This document shows positions 1 through 8,743 of a DNA stretch of 64,000 nt, one piece after another. The stretch comes from Amycolatopsis vancoresmycina. GTDB lineage: Bacteria > Actinomycetota > Actinomycetes > Mycobacteriales > Pseudonocardiaceae. The stretch spans positions 12,797 through 76,796 of the forward strand of contig NZ_JNYY01000031.1 in the NCBI RefSeq assembly GCF_000716785.1, in the 5' to 3' direction. Position 1 is the first letter of the stretch. Each line of letters starts with the position of its first letter. Both the position numbers and the translations under genes were made by a program. The notes beneath the pieces are model-generated. The model ran no database searches, was not told the DNA's origin, and saw nothing but the letters and a program-made list of their open reading frames with translations.

Positions 1-1
1 C

Positions 2-259
2 CGCCGGCTCGCCGCGTACGTCCTCGCCCGGCTCGGCCTCGGCCACGACCCGGCCTGGCTCGCCCCGCTGCCCGGCGCCGCGGCCCCCGGCAGCCGGCGC
101 GCCGACCTGCAGTGGCTGCTGCGCGAGGTCCTGCCGGTCGCCGTGACGCGCACGCGCAACCGGCTGATCGGCCGCCAGCCCGGCGACGGCTTCCTCCCGA
201 AGCGCCCCGACCTGCTCCCGATGACCCTGGACGAGGCGTGGGCACCCGGCAACGCCTGA
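2..259 (+). CDS. C-terminal fragment of an unidentified protein, truncated by the window edge
   Basis: An open frame enters from the left edge and ends at TGA 257-259, giving about 85 residues (starting RRLAAYVLARLGLGHDP, ending LDEAWAPGNA). It is rich in Arg, Leu and Pro, with no membrane segment and no motif I recognise. The stop lies inside the first codons of the TetR gene that follows, so the two genes overlap by 22 bp and are probably translationally coupled. Such an overlap often means the regulator controls, or is made with, the upstream gene. The family cannot be named from the tail alone. Confidence 0.55.
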   Translation, partial: RRLAAYVLARLGLGHDPAWLAPLPGAAAPGSRRADLQWLLREVLPVAVTRTRNRLIGRQPGDGFLPKRPDLLPMTLDEAWAPGNA

Positions 260-795
260 TCGACACCGCATCCGAGCTCCTCGCCGAGGAAGGCGTCGAC
301 GCGGTGACGCTGCGCGGGATCGCGAAGGCCGCCGGCGTTTCGCACGGCGCGCCGCTGCGGCACTTCTCCGGCCGCGCCGAGCTGCTGTCCGCCGTCGCGA
401 CCCGCGGGTACGCCGCCCTGCTCGCCCGCCGGGAAACGCTGCCGGGAACGTCACCGCGGGAGCGGCTCACCGCGGCCTGCCACAGCTACCTCGACTTCGC
501 GCTGAACCACCCGGCGATGTTCGAGCTGATGTTCCGCCGCGACCTGGTCGACGCGGACGACCCGGCGCTCTCGGCGGCGGCGAGCGCGGTGTTCGACACC
601 TTCGCCGTGCTGGTGGCGGCGGTGCCGACGCCGCTCGCGCGGTCCGGCGCCGACCTGCGGCTCGTCGCCGCGTCGCTGTGGGCCGCACTGCACGGCCTCG
701 CCCAGCTGTGGCTGTGGGGCGGCCTGGCGGGCGCGAGCTTCGCGCCGTCGCCCGAAGCCGCGCTGGCCGTCACGCTCGACGCGTACCTCGGCTGA
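238..795 (+). CDS. TetR/AcrR family transcriptional regulator
   Basis: This is a 185-residue one-component repressor. The N-terminal helix-turn-helix is clear (TLRGIAKAAGVSHGAPLRHF, about residues 25-44), and an alpha-helical ligand-binding half follows. The C-terminal half (HPAMFELMFRRDLVD, then a Trp-rich stretch AALHGLAQLWLWGGL) resembles the WHG-type TetR C-terminal domain. I chose the GTG at 238 because the family normally starts a few residues before 'RQRLIDTASELLAEEG'; the longer frame to 112 would add Arg/Pro-rich sequence that is only the out-of-frame upstream gene. Ligand and targets are unknown; the overlapping upstream gene is the obvious candidate target. Its 3' end overlaps the convergent GNAT gene by 26 bp. 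Confidence 0.85.
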   Translation: MGTRQRLIDTASELLAEEGVDAVTLRGIAKAAGVSHGAPLRHFSGRAELLSAVATRGYAALLARRETLPGTSPRERLTAACHSYLDFALNHPAMFELMFRRDLVDADDPALSAAASAVFDTFAVLVAAVPTPLARSGADLRLVAASLWAALHGLAQLWLWGGLAGASFAPSPEAALAVTLDAYLG

Positions 796-1786
796 GGAGC
801 GCGTCGAGGTCCTGCTGAACGGCGATCACGGCCGGCAGCGAGCCGAGGCCGAGTTCGCGGTTGACCCGGATCATGTGCGCGTTCTCCGCACCTGTCGTAG
901 TGCTGATCCGCCGGAGCCCGGGCCGCTCGGCGACCAGCCACCGGATCATGTGCGCCTTGACGCAGCGCCCCAGACCGTGCCCGCGGTGCCCGGCGAGCAC
1001 CGCGGTGTCCCGCTGGTAACCCCAGTCCGGCCGGCGCGGGTGCACGCACACTTCGGTGAACCCGGCGACCTCCCCGGTTTCCTGGTGAACCGCGGCGACG
1101 ATCCGCTGTTCGAGGCCCTGCGACCGAGCTTCGGCTTCGGCCGCGCGCACCCGCTCCGCCGTCCACGCCGGCCACTGGAAGCCCGAGCCCCCGAGCGGAG
1201 CGTCGTGAATCGCCGCCCGTGCGCGGGCGTAGGAATCGAGCAAGGCGTCCGGGGCCGCACCCGCCCACCGCACCACCCGGTAGCCCACCGGGACGGTCAC
1301 GTCCCAGCGCGACCGGTCGGCTTCGGCGACGACCAGTGCCTGCCGCACGATCGTCCGCACCGGCCGGAAGCCGAGCGCCTCGGCCCACGGCTCCCCGGCG
1401 GACCCCGCGACGACCTGCCAGCCTTCGACGCTCCGGCGGTCCCGCGCGCGCAGTTCCGGCAGCACCGCGTGCAGCAACGCGGTACCGATCCCCGAGCGCC
1501 GCGCAGCCGGGTGCACGACGACGTCGACCAGCCCGATTCCGCGGTTTTCGGCTTCGAGGAAGTGCACCTCGGCGAACGCGACGAGCTCGTTGCCGCGGTA
1601 CGCCACCCATTGCGCGGCCTCCCCCATCCCCGGCAGCGGCCTCGCCAGCCGTCCGGCCAGCTCGCCGGGCGGCAGCACGGGTTCCCCGGGCCGGTCGGTT
1701 TCCCGGCTCGCCGCGAGCACGGCGTGGTAGGCGGCAAATCCCGCCTCGGTGGCCGACAGCGGGTCGAAGCGTTCGATCGTCACCAT
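770..1786 (-). CDS. tandem-domain GNAT family N-acetyltransferase
   Basis: The protein has 338 residues with two GNAT folds in a row. The first shows an acetyl-CoA loop near residues 95-110 (VVHPAARRSGIGTALLHAV); the second shows a weaker equivalent near 265-285 (DTAVLAGHRGHGLGRCVKAH) followed by NAHMIRVNRELGL. Double-GNAT proteins of this length are common in actinomycetes, where one domain is often degenerate; the first domain has the better R/Q-x-x-G-x-G/A signature and is the likelier catalytic one. The substrate cannot be inferred. The gene converges on the TetR gene and shares its last 26 bp with it. No operon partner is present. Confidence 0.8.
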   Translation of the reverse strand: MVTIERFDPLSATEAGFAAYHAVLAASRETDRPGEPVLPPGELAGRLARPLPGMGEAAQWVAYRGNELVAFAEVHFLEAENRGIGLVDVVVHPAARRSGIGTALLHAVLPELRARDRRSVEGWQVVAGSAGEPWAEALGFRPVRTIVRQALVVAEADRSRWDVTVPVGYRVVRWAGAAPDALLDSYARARAAIHDAPLGGSGFQWPAWTAERVRAAEAEARSQGLEQRIVAAVHQETGEVAGFTEVCVHPRRPDWGYQRDTAVLAGHRGHGLGRCVKAHMIRWLVAERPGLRRISTTTGAENAHMIRVNRELGLGSLPAVIAVQQDLDALLSRGTRRA

Positions 1787-1857
1787 CCCGCCAGTGTCCA
1801 GGCCGACACGCCGACCCGGTCCGCGCGCCCGAACACGTGATCGAATACCCTCTCCGC

Positions 1858-2577
1858 ATGACCGAGTCAGACCCGCAGCTCGAGCGCATCCGCAAGCTGC
1901 TGGCGAAGGCCGAAGACCCGGCGGTCACCGAGGCGGAAGCCGAGGCGTACAACCAGAAGGCCGCCGAGCTCGTCGCGCGCTACGGCATCGACCAGGCGAT
2001 GCTCGCCGCGGCCGGCGCCGCCGCCGACGAGATCGGCACGCTGAAGATCCCGATGAACGACCCGTACAGCCGCGACAAGGCGAGCCTGCTGACGTCGGTC
2101 GCGTACCCGCTGCGCTGCCGGACCCTGCTGCACCGCTACGGCCAGAAGGTCGACAGCGTCACGGTGTTCGGCTACCGGTCCGACCTCGGCCGGGTGGAGC
2201 TGCTGTTCACCAGCCTGCTGCTGCAGGCGAGCACGCAGCTGACGCGCGTCCGCCCCGACGGGTTCTTCCTTGGCGAATCCCTGGCGGCGTACCGGCGCAC
2301 GTGGCTGCACGGCTTCGCCCGCGCGGTCCACGAGCGCCTCACGCACGCCGAGCAGGAAGCGGTCCGCACGGCGCCGCCCGGCCCGCGCTCGGCGGAGCTG
2401 GTGGTCCGCGACCGCGCCCAGCTGGTCCAGCACGCGTTCGACGCCGAGTACGGCGACCTGCGCGCGGCCGCACCCCGCCGGCTGTCCGGCAGCGGCTACC
2501 ACGACGGCCACGACGCGGGCACCCGCGCGAACCTCGACCCGTCGGCGATCACCCGCCGTACGAAGGCGTTGCGCTGA
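1858..2577 (+). CDS. DUF2786 domain-containing protein
   Basis: The protein has 239 residues. The N-terminal 40-50 residues (ERIRKLLAKAEDPAVTEAEAEAYNQKAAEL, quoted here as ERIRKLLAKAEDP and EAEAYNQKAAEL) are the DUF2786 signature, found in many actinobacterial and phage proteins of unknown function. The remainder is helical and Arg-rich, with no membrane segment. The ATG at 1858 lies 71 bp after the divergent GNAT start at 1786, so the two genes probably share a bidirectional promoter region. Function is unknown; roles in DNA or phage biology are sometimes suggested for the family, but nothing here tests that. Confidence 0.75.
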   Translation: MTESDPQLERIRKLLAKAEDPAVTEAEAEAYNQKAAELVARYGIDQAMLAAAGAAADEIGTLKIPMNDPYSRDKASLLTSVAYPLRCRTLLHRYGQKVDSVTVFGYRSDLGRVELLFTSLLLQASTQLTRVRPDGFFLGESLAAYRRTWLHGFARAVHERLTHAEQEAVRTAPPGPRSAELVVRDRAQLVQHAFDAEYGDLRAAAPRRLSGSGYHDGHDAGTRANLDPSAITRRTKALR

Positions 2578-2630
2578 AGGTCGCCCGGATGCCGCTATCC
2601 CGAGCTTGAGCTTTTCGCTTCACTGGGCGG

Positions 2631-3368
2631 ATGCGCGTTGTCGATCTTGCCACCCGCCCGGATCTCCTCGACCCCGCGCTGAGCCTCGGCGACGTCGGCG
2701 GCCCGTTCATCTACCAGGGCGCGAGCGGCAGGCTGATCACCGGCGAGCGGTTCCGGCGCCTGTGGGCCCGGTACTTCCTGATCGCACTGGACGACGACGG
2801 CACCCCGATGGCCCGCGCGCTGGCGGTCCCGCTGGCGTACCCGGCCCCGGACCGCACCGAGCTCCCGGACCACGGCTGGGACCAGGCGATCGAGTGGGCG
2901 GCCCACGACCTCCTGGACGGCCGCGCACCGAACGCGTTGTGCGCACTGGAAGTCGTGATCGCCCCGCACCTGCGCGGCACCGGGCTGGCGGCCCCGATGC
3001 TGACGGCGTTGAAGGCCCGGGCGGCGGAAACGGGCCTGCGCAAGCTGATCGTGTCGGTCCGCCCGATCGGCAAGGAGGCCGAGCCGAAGGTCCCGATGCC
3101 GGAGTACGCGGCCCGCCGCCGTCCGGACGGTTTGCTTGCGGACCGCTGGCTGCGCACGCACGAGCGCCTGGGCGCACGGGTGGTGAAGGTGTGCCCGTTC
3201 GCGGTGACGCTGGCGGGTTCCCTGGCCGACTGGCACGACTGGACGGGCGTGAAGCTGCAGGACGGCGAGAACCTCGTCCCGGGAGCAATCGCCCCGGTGC
3301 ACGCCTCGACCGAGTACGACACGGCGACGTACGTCGAGCCGAACGTCTGGATGGAACACCCGATGTAG
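2631..3368 (+). CDS. GNAT-like N-acetyltransferase superfamily protein
   Basis: The protein has 245 residues. The central part (CALEVVIAPHLRGTGLAAPM then LTALKARAAETGL) resembles beta4-alpha3 of a GNAT fold, with R-G-T-G-L-A as the acetyl-CoA loop. The N-terminal 90 residues and the C-terminal segment (LADWHDWTGVKLQDGENLVPG) are not typical of a minimal acetyltransferase, so it may be a divergent transferase with an accessory domain. The gene starts 53 bp after the DUF2786 gene on the same strand and could be cotranscribed. No substrate is suggested by the context. Confidence 0.6.
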   Translation: MRVVDLATRPDLLDPALSLGDVGGPFIYQGASGRLITGERFRRLWARYFLIALDDDGTPMARALAVPLAYPAPDRTELPDHGWDQAIEWAAHDLLDGRAPNALCALEVVIAPHLRGTGLAAPMLTALKARAAETGLRKLIVSVRPIGKEAEPKVPMPEYAARRRPDGLLADRWLRTHERLGARVVKVCPFAVTLAGSLADWHDWTGVKLQDGENLVPGAIAPVHASTEYDTATYVEPNVWMEHPM

Positions 3369-3427
3369 GACTGCTTAACGATCCGTCCAGTTACCTTCAC
3401 TTGTTCTGATAGGACCGCTGCGGCACC

Positions 3428-4348
3428 GTGGATTCCGTGAGCGGAAACGTCGTGCGGATCGCGGTACTGGCCCTGCTGTGGGGCTCCGGCTTCCTCTGGA
3501 TCAAGCTGGCCCTGACCGGCCTGAGCCCCGTCCACCTGACGCTCGTCCGCTGCGCCCTCGGTGCGCTCACCCTCCTCGCCTTGGCCTTCGCCGCCCGGCA
3601 ACGCCTTCCGCGCGACCGCGGCACCTGGGCCCGGCTCGTCGTCGCCGCCTTCTTCTGCAACGCCCTGCCCTTCGCGCTCTTCGGCATCGGGGAACGCACG
3701 GTCGACTCCGGGGTGGCCGGCGTCATGAACGCCACGACCCCGTTGTGGTCGCTGCTGATCGGCGTCACGCTCGGCACCGAACGGCGGCTCACCCCCGTGC
3801 GGCTGCTCGGGCTCATCCTCGGCTTCGCCGGCATCGTCGTGATCTTCGCGCCGTGGCGGCAGTCCGGTCTGCTGAGCGCGGGGGCGCTGGCCCTGCTCGG
3901 CGCCGGACTCAGCTACGCCATCGCTTTCGCCTACATGGCAAGGAAACTGCCACCGGACGGCGCGCCGCTCGCGCTCTCGGCCGCGCAGCTGATGACCGCC
4001 ACCGCGCTGACCGCCCTCGCGCTGCCGGTCGCGTCCGCGGCGCCGCACCTGACGCTCACCGCCGTCGTCGCCGTCACGATCCTCGGCGTCTTCGGGACCG
4101 GGATCACCTTCCACCTCAACTACCGGCTCATCGCGGACGAAGGCCCGACCGCCGCGGCGACCGTCGGCTACCTGCTGCCCGTGGTGTCGGTCGGGCTCGG
4201 CGCGCTCTTCCTCGGCGAACCGCTGACGCCCCGGGTCGTCGGCGGGATGGTGGTCGTGCTCGTCGCCGTCGGCCTGACCCGGTGGCGGCCTCAGGTGCCG
4301 GCGAACTGCCCGGCGAGCTCGGCCGGCGGCCTGGCGACGCCGAAGTAG
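3428..4348 (+). CDS. EamA/DMT-superfamily transporter
   Basis: The protein is 306 residues and strongly hydrophobic, with ten predicted membrane helices in two five-helix EamA repeats. The starts of the repeats are visible as VLALLWGSGFLWIKLAL (about residues 11-27) and ALLGAGLSYAIAFAYMARKL (about 160-179). Members export metabolites or amino acids across the cytoplasmic membrane; the cargo here is unknown. Start is GTG 3428 or the in-frame GTG at 3437, and neither has a strong ribosome-binding site. The last 58 bp overlap the convergent GGDEF/EAL gene, an unusually long convergent overlap for two unrelated proteins. Confidence 0.85.
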   Translation: MDSVSGNVVRIAVLALLWGSGFLWIKLALTGLSPVHLTLVRCALGALTLLALAFAARQRLPRDRGTWARLVVAAFFCNALPFALFGIGERTVDSGVAGVMNATTPLWSLLIGVTLGTERRLTPVRLLGLILGFAGIVVIFAPWRQSGLLSAGALALLGAGLSYAIAFAYMARKLPPDGAPLALSAAQLMTATALTALALPVASAAPHLTLTAVVAVTILGVFGTGITFHLNYRLIADEGPTAAATVGYLLPVVSVGLGALFLGEPLTPRVVGGMVVVLVAVGLTRWRPQVPANCPASSAGGLATPK

Positions 4349-6414
4349 TCGCCCGTCGCCAGCTCCGCGCCGGCCGTGCGCCACCAGTCGGCCTGGTCCT
4401 GGGTGTGGATCCCGTCGACGACGAGCGTCGCGCCGACCTGCCGGACCAGCGGGACCAGCGCACCGAGGAACGTCGAGTCCGACCACGCCTGCCACTCGGC
4501 GAGCCGCCGGTCGACGCGCACGATGTCCACCGGCAGGTCCTCGACCGCCCGCAGGTCGTCCGGCCCGAGCCCGAACTCGTCGAGCATGACGTGCACGCCG
4601 AGGTCGGCCAGCGCGGTGACGTTCTCGATCACCCCGGACACCGGCAGCGCGCCGACCGGGACGCCGACCAGCAGCTGGTCCGGCGGCAGCCCGGTGTCGG
4701 CCAGCAGCCGCGTCACGCGCGTGCCGAGCGCGTCGTCCGAAACCTGGTGCCCGGTGAGGCCGGCGACCATCGGCAGGCCGAAGCCCGCGCGCTGCCGCCA
4801 CCACTCGCCCTGCCGCCCGGCCGCGCGCAGCAGCCAGTCCCCGAGCGGCAGGATCAGCCCGGTCGACTCGGCGAGCTCGACGCAGCATTCGTGCGACAGC
4901 GCCGTGTCGCCCGGCCGGTCCCAGTGCAGGCGCGCTTCGACGCCGGCCACCCCGCCGTCGGCCAGCCGCGCCACCGGCCGGTACCGCACGCCGATCTCGC
5001 CGTGCTCCCAGGCGCCGGCCATGCCGACGGCCCGCGCCTGCGTCTGCCGGTCGAAGGCATCGGCGTCGGCGTCGAACATCTTCCACTGGCCACGCCGCCG
5101 GGCCTTCGCGCGCCGCAGCGTCTGGTCCGCCTGGCGCAGCAGCTCGACCGGATCGATGCCCTTCGCCGGCCGGTGCACCACGCCGGCACTGGCCGACAGC
5201 GCCAGCCCGTGCCCGTCGACGAAGAACGGCTCGGCGAGCTCGTCGTTGATCGCGCGCACGATGGTGTCGATGCCGGGCGTGGTGGCGGTGTTCTCGACCA
5301 GGATGCCGAACTCGTCGCTGTGGAACCGCGCGATCATCGCGTTCTCCCGGGCCATCACGGCCTTCAGCCGCTGCGCGAAGTGCACCAGCAGCTGCTCGCC
5401 GACGCGGCGGCCGAGGCTGTTGCAGACCATGCCGAACGCGTCGAGGTCGACGTGGAACAGCGTGACGCCGTACGCCGGGTCCGCGCGCCGCAACGCCGTC
5501 TCCAGGTGCGTGCCGAAGTACTGCCGGTTCGGCAGCCCGGTGAGGACGTCGTGCAGCGCCTGCCGGCTGAGTTCGCCCTGCAGCAGCATCAGCTCCGTGC
5601 CGTCCTCGATCACGACGACGAAGTGGGCCGGCCGGTTCTCGGCGTCGTGCAGCAGCGACGCGGTGAGCGAGATGCGCACGACGTCGCCGTCCCGGCGCAG
5701 CAGCCGTTGCGTCTGCCGGATCCGCTCCTTGCCGCCGTCCAGCAGCGCCAGCATCGCGTCACGCAGGACGTCGACGGACTCGGGGTGGACGACGTCGTAC
5801 AGCACCGAGCCGGTGAGCTCGCCGGACGGGTGCCCGAGCATCTCGGCCAGCGCCGCGTTGGCGCGCACGATCCGGCCGTTCAGCGCGACGACCGCGATGC
5901 CGCTCGCCGACGAAGTCACGACCTCGTCGAAGCGGGCTTCGCTCTGCTTGAGGTTCCACTGGGCGTCCCGCACCGCCTTGAGCAGCGACAGGTGCATGAT
6001 TTCCTGCTGGTCGAGGACAGCGCGCTCGTGCGCGAGCAGGAACCCGCAGGCCAGCGCGCCCAGCGTCGGCACGATCCGCTCGGGGGCCCGCTCCACCGCC
6101 CGGAGTTCGGGCAGCGCGGGCAGGCCCTTCCCGAGGACGTCGAGCGTGCACCGCAGCCCGGGTTCGCCGACGTACCCGAGCGAGACCAGCCGCGCGCCGA
6201 TCCGCTCGGCCGGGACCGTGTCCGCCGAAGGGCGGCAGATCGCCTCGCACAACGTGTCGAGCAGGCAGCGCAGTTCCCGGTCGAGTTCTTCCCGGCTCAT
6301 CGACACGACGGTGACGCCGCTGAGCAGGTACGCCCATTTCCGGGCGAGCAGGGACCGCCCCCGTTCCGGATCGGGGGCGGCGGATTGTTCCGGCTGGGGT
6401 TCGGTCATCGGCAT
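4291..6414 (-). CDS. PAS-GGDEF-EAL protein with degenerate catalytic motifs
   Basis: The protein has 707 residues. An N-terminal helical region (1-155) is followed by a PAS domain (about 160-270), a GGDEF-type domain (about 280-445, opening with HDVLTGLPNR) and an EAL-type domain (about 460-707). The signature GGDEF is replaced by HSDEF at 365-369, and the EAL motif reads VEARLHW at 492-498 instead of E-A-L-x-R-W. The later EAL-domain element is LDEFG rather than DDFG. Both c-di-GMP synthesis and hydrolysis are therefore probably lost, leaving a sensor or binding role. The architecture resembles the Streptomyces family of PAS-GGDEF-EAL developmental regulators. It is cytoplasmic, with no clear membrane segment. 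It is followed upstream on the same strand by the DUF574 methyltransferase. Confidence 0.85.
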   Translation of the reverse strand: MPMTEPQPEQSAAPDPERGRSLLARKWAYLLSGVTVVSMSREELDRELRCLLDTLCEAICRPSADTVPAERIGARLVSLGYVGEPGLRCTLDVLGKGLPALPELRAVERAPERIVPTLGALACGFLLAHERAVLDQQEIMHLSLLKAVRDAQWNLKQSEARFDEVVTSSASGIAVVALNGRIVRANAALAEMLGHPSGELTGSVLYDVVHPESVDVLRDAMLALLDGGKERIRQTQRLLRRDGDVVRISLTASLLHDAENRPAHFVVVIEDGTELMLLQGELSRQALHDVLTGLPNRQYFGTHLETALRRADPAYGVTLFHVDLDAFGMVCNSLGRRVGEQLLVHFAQRLKAVMARENAMIARFHSDEFGILVENTATTPGIDTIVRAINDELAEPFFVDGHGLALSASAGVVHRPAKGIDPVELLRQADQTLRRAKARRRGQWKMFDADADAFDRQTQARAVGMAGAWEHGEIGVRYRPVARLADGGVAGVEARLHWDRPGDTALSHECCVELAESTGLILPLGDWLLRAAGRQGEWWRQRAGFGLPMVAGLTGHQVSDDALGTRVTRLLADTGLPPDQLLVGVPVGALPVSGVIENVTALADLGVHVMLDEFGLGPDDLRAVEDLPVDIVRVDRRLAEWQAWSDSTFLGALVPLVRQVGATLVVDGIHTQDQADWWRTAGAELATGDYFGVARPPAELAGQFAGT

Positions 6415-6429
6415 TCGGTGGGCGCCCGC

Positions 6430-7257
6430 TCAGTTCTTGCGGCCGATTCCGGCGTAAACCAGCATGTTCATCGCGGCCGCGCGCGCGATGTCCGCCGGGC
6501 CGGAGGGCCGCCATTCCCCGCAGCCGACCAGGCCGGGTTCGACGAATTCGAAACCGGCGAACAGGGCGGAAATCTCGCCGTGCGTCCGCAGGGTCACCTG
6601 GTCGGGGCTGCGGCTCTCCTTGATCACTTCGGTCGCTTCGCCGAGGTTTTCTCCCTGGTGGTCGCCGGTGACGTGGGTCAGCGCGAGGAAACTGCCGGGT
6701 GCCAGCGCCGCGCGGTACCGGCCGACGAGTTCGAGCGGCCCGGACTCGTCGGGCACCCAATGCAGCATCAGCAGCATCAGCAGCCCGAGCGGTTCGTCGA
6801 GGTCGAGCAGCTCGCGCACCTGCGGCGAGTCGAGGATCTTCTCCGGGTCCCGCATGTCGGCCTGCACCACGGCGGCGCGGTCGTTGCCGGCGAGCATCAG
6901 TTCGCTGTGCGCGACCGCGACCGGGTCGCGGTCGACGTACACCACCCGGCACTCCGGGTCCTGCGCCTGGGCGACCTCGTGCACGTTCGCCACCGTCGGG
7001 ATGCCGGAACCGATGTCGAGGAACTGGCGGATCCCGTGGGCCGTCATGTACCGCACCGCGCGCCCGAGGAACGCCCGGTTCACGCGGGCGGAGTCGCGCA
7101 GGCCGGGCATCACGCGTTCGATCTCCTCGCCGACCGCGCGATCGACGGCGAAGTTGTGCCCGCCGCCGAGCATGAAGTCGTAAGTGCGCGCGATACTCGG
7201 CACGGAGATATCGACACCCGGTGGAACCCATTCCGGTGATCGGGTCACGAAGAACAC
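6430..7257 (-). CDS. SAM-dependent methyltransferase, DUF574 (Methyltransf_19) family
   Basis: The protein has 275 residues. It carries the actinomycete DUF574 hallmarks: a DISVPSIARTYDFMLGG segment near residue 17, the SAM-binding loop FLDIGSGIPTVANVHEVAQ (about 80-98), and YVDRDPVAVAHSELML for the adenosine-binding acidic residue. Substrates of this large family are unknown. I start at GTG 7257 because GAGAAG lies just upstream; the longer open frame to 7503 crosses the promoter region of the divergent P450 gene. Spacing to the PAS-GGDEF-EAL start is 15 bp, so the two may be cotranscribed. Its start faces the P450 gene start across about 170 bp, suggesting shared control. Confidence 0.85.
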   Translation of the reverse strand: MFFVTRSPEWVPPGVDISVPSIARTYDFMLGGGHNFAVDRAVGEEIERVMPGLRDSARVNRAFLGRAVRYMTAHGIRQFLDIGSGIPTVANVHEVAQAQDPECRVVYVDRDPVAVAHSELMLAGNDRAAVVQADMRDPEKILDSPQVRELLDLDEPLGLLMLLMLHWVPDESGPLELVGRYRAALAPGSFLALTHVTGDHQGENLGEATEVIKESRSPDQVTLRTHGEISALFAGFEFVEPGLVGCGEWRPSGPADIARAAAMNMLVYAGIGRKN

Positions 7258-7427
7258 CTTCTCGTTACGTCGGATCGGAAAGAGCTTAGCGATTCCCGGC
7301 GGTCCGGCTACTGGGCCATCCGCGTGAGCGCACACCACCCGATCGGGCACTGTCCCGTTCGGCCGGACGCGCCTACCGTAAGCCGTCTCCTTGGGAAATC
7401 CACACAATGGCGCAACGAGGAGTCCGC

Positions 7428-8726
7428 ATGAGCGTCCCGGTCGCACCGGGCCGATGGCCTTTCCTCGGGCACACTCCGGCACTGCTGCGGCAACGCTTCG
7501 CATTCACCGACGCATTGCGCGAGCACGGCGAGATCGTCGAACTCCGGCTCGGACCGGCGCCCGTCCACTTCGTCGCGAGCCCTCGGCTGGCCCACGAAGT
7601 GCTGGTCACGGAGGGCCCGAAGTTCCGCAAGGGCGCGATGTTCGACAAGTTCCGGCCGTTCGTCGGAAATGGCTTGGTGCTTTCGAACGGCGATTTCCAC
7701 CTGCGGCAGCGGCGGCTGATGCAGCCGGCGTTCCACCGCGACCGCCTGGCCGCCTACGCGGACATCATGCGGCGCGCGGCGGCGGACCTGGCCGGCACCT
7801 GGCAGGGCGGTGAAGTGCGGAAGATCGACGAGGACATGCAGAGCCTGGCCGTGACGATCGTCGGCGAGGCGCTGTTTTCCACCGACCTGGGAAAGGCGGC
7901 GATCGAAGAAGCCCGCAGGTCGATTTACGTCATCATCCAGCAGGGAATGATTCGCGCATTGTCGCCGAAGTTCGTCGAAAAGCTTCCGGTGCCCGGGAAC
8001 CGCCGGTTCGACGAGGCGATCGGCCGGATGCAGGGAATCGTGCTCGAGGTGATCCGCGACTGGCGGCGCGACGGCACCGACCACGGCGACCTGCTTTCGA
8101 CGTTGCTGCTGGCCGGCATGACCGACGAGCAGGCGCGCGACGAGGTGCTCACCCTGCTCACCGCCGGCATCGAGACGACCGCGCTCGCCCTGGCCTGGAC
8201 GTTCCACGAGCTCGGCAAGCATCCGGACGTCGAAGCGCGGGTGCACGCCGAGGTCGACGAGGTGCTGGGCGGCCGCCCGGTCACCGTCGACGACCTCACC
8301 CGGCTCACCTACGTCCGGCAGGTGGTCGACGAGGTGCTGCGGCTGTACCCGCTCTGGATGCTGATGCGCCGGACCCTCACCGAGGTCGACCTCGGCGGCG
8401 TGCGGCTGCCGGAGGGCGCCGAGGTGATCGTCAGCCCGCACGCGCTCCACCACGACCCCGCGTCGTTCCCCGACCCGGACCGGTTCGATCCCGGCCGCTG
8501 GGCACCGGAGCGGGCGGCCGCGGTGCCGAAGGGCGCGTTCGTCCCGTTCGGGGCGGGCACCCGGCAGTGCATCGGGAACCGCTTCGCCCAGAACGAAATC
8601 GTCATCACGGTGGCCACGGTGGCCGCGCGGTGGCGGCTGGTCCCCGTCCCGGGCCGGCCGGTGCGCGTGAAGTTCACCTCCGCCGCCTACCCCGACCGCC
8701 TGCCGATGACGGCAGTCCCCCGCTAG
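7428..8726 (+). CDS. cytochrome P450
   Basis: The protein has 432 residues and all P450 landmarks: the I-helix oxygen-activation motif LLTAGIETTA, the K-helix ExxR (EVLRLYP), the PERF-like region (DPDRFDPGRW) and the heme-ligand loop FGAGTRQCIGNRFA with Cys381. The N-terminal proline-rich PVAPGRWPFLGH and the 'GNGLVLSNGDFHLRQRRLMQPAF' region (quoted as GNGLVLSNG and RQRRLMQPAF) resemble the bacterial class close to pentalenene oxygenases rather than the usual CYP105/107 group. I chose ATG 7428 because GAGGAG sits 7 bp upstream. A secreted hydrolase follows 17 bp downstream. No ferredoxin or reductase is adjacent, so redox partners must be supplied from elsewhere. Substrate unknown; terpene-like substrates are only a family-level guess. 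Confidence 0.93.
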   Translation: MSVPVAPGRWPFLGHTPALLRQRFAFTDALREHGEIVELRLGPAPVHFVASPRLAHEVLVTEGPKFRKGAMFDKFRPFVGNGLVLSNGDFHLRQRRLMQPAFHRDRLAAYADIMRRAAADLAGTWQGGEVRKIDEDMQSLAVTIVGEALFSTDLGKAAIEEARRSIYVIIQQGMIRALSPKFVEKLPVPGNRRFDEAIGRMQGIVLEVIRDWRRDGTDHGDLLSTLLLAGMTDEQARDEVLTLLTAGIETTALALAWTFHELGKHPDVEARVHAEVDEVLGGRPVTVDDLTRLTYVRQVVDEVLRLYPLWMLMRRTLTEVDLGGVRLPEGAEVIVSPHALHHDPASFPDPDRFDPGRWAPERAAAVPKGAFVPFGAGTRQCIGNRFAQNEIVITVATVAARWRLVPVPGRPVRVKFTSAAYPDRLPMTAVPR

Positions 8727-8743
8727 CTGGAGGTCCTTCCCCC

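Noticed and set aside
3478..7239. A 1253-codon open frame on the plus strand and other very long frames (for example 55890-60641 on the minus strand)
   Set aside because: They run opposite to well-supported genes and show Arg/Ala/Pro/Gly-biased composition typical of antisense frames in G+C-rich DNA, with no motif.
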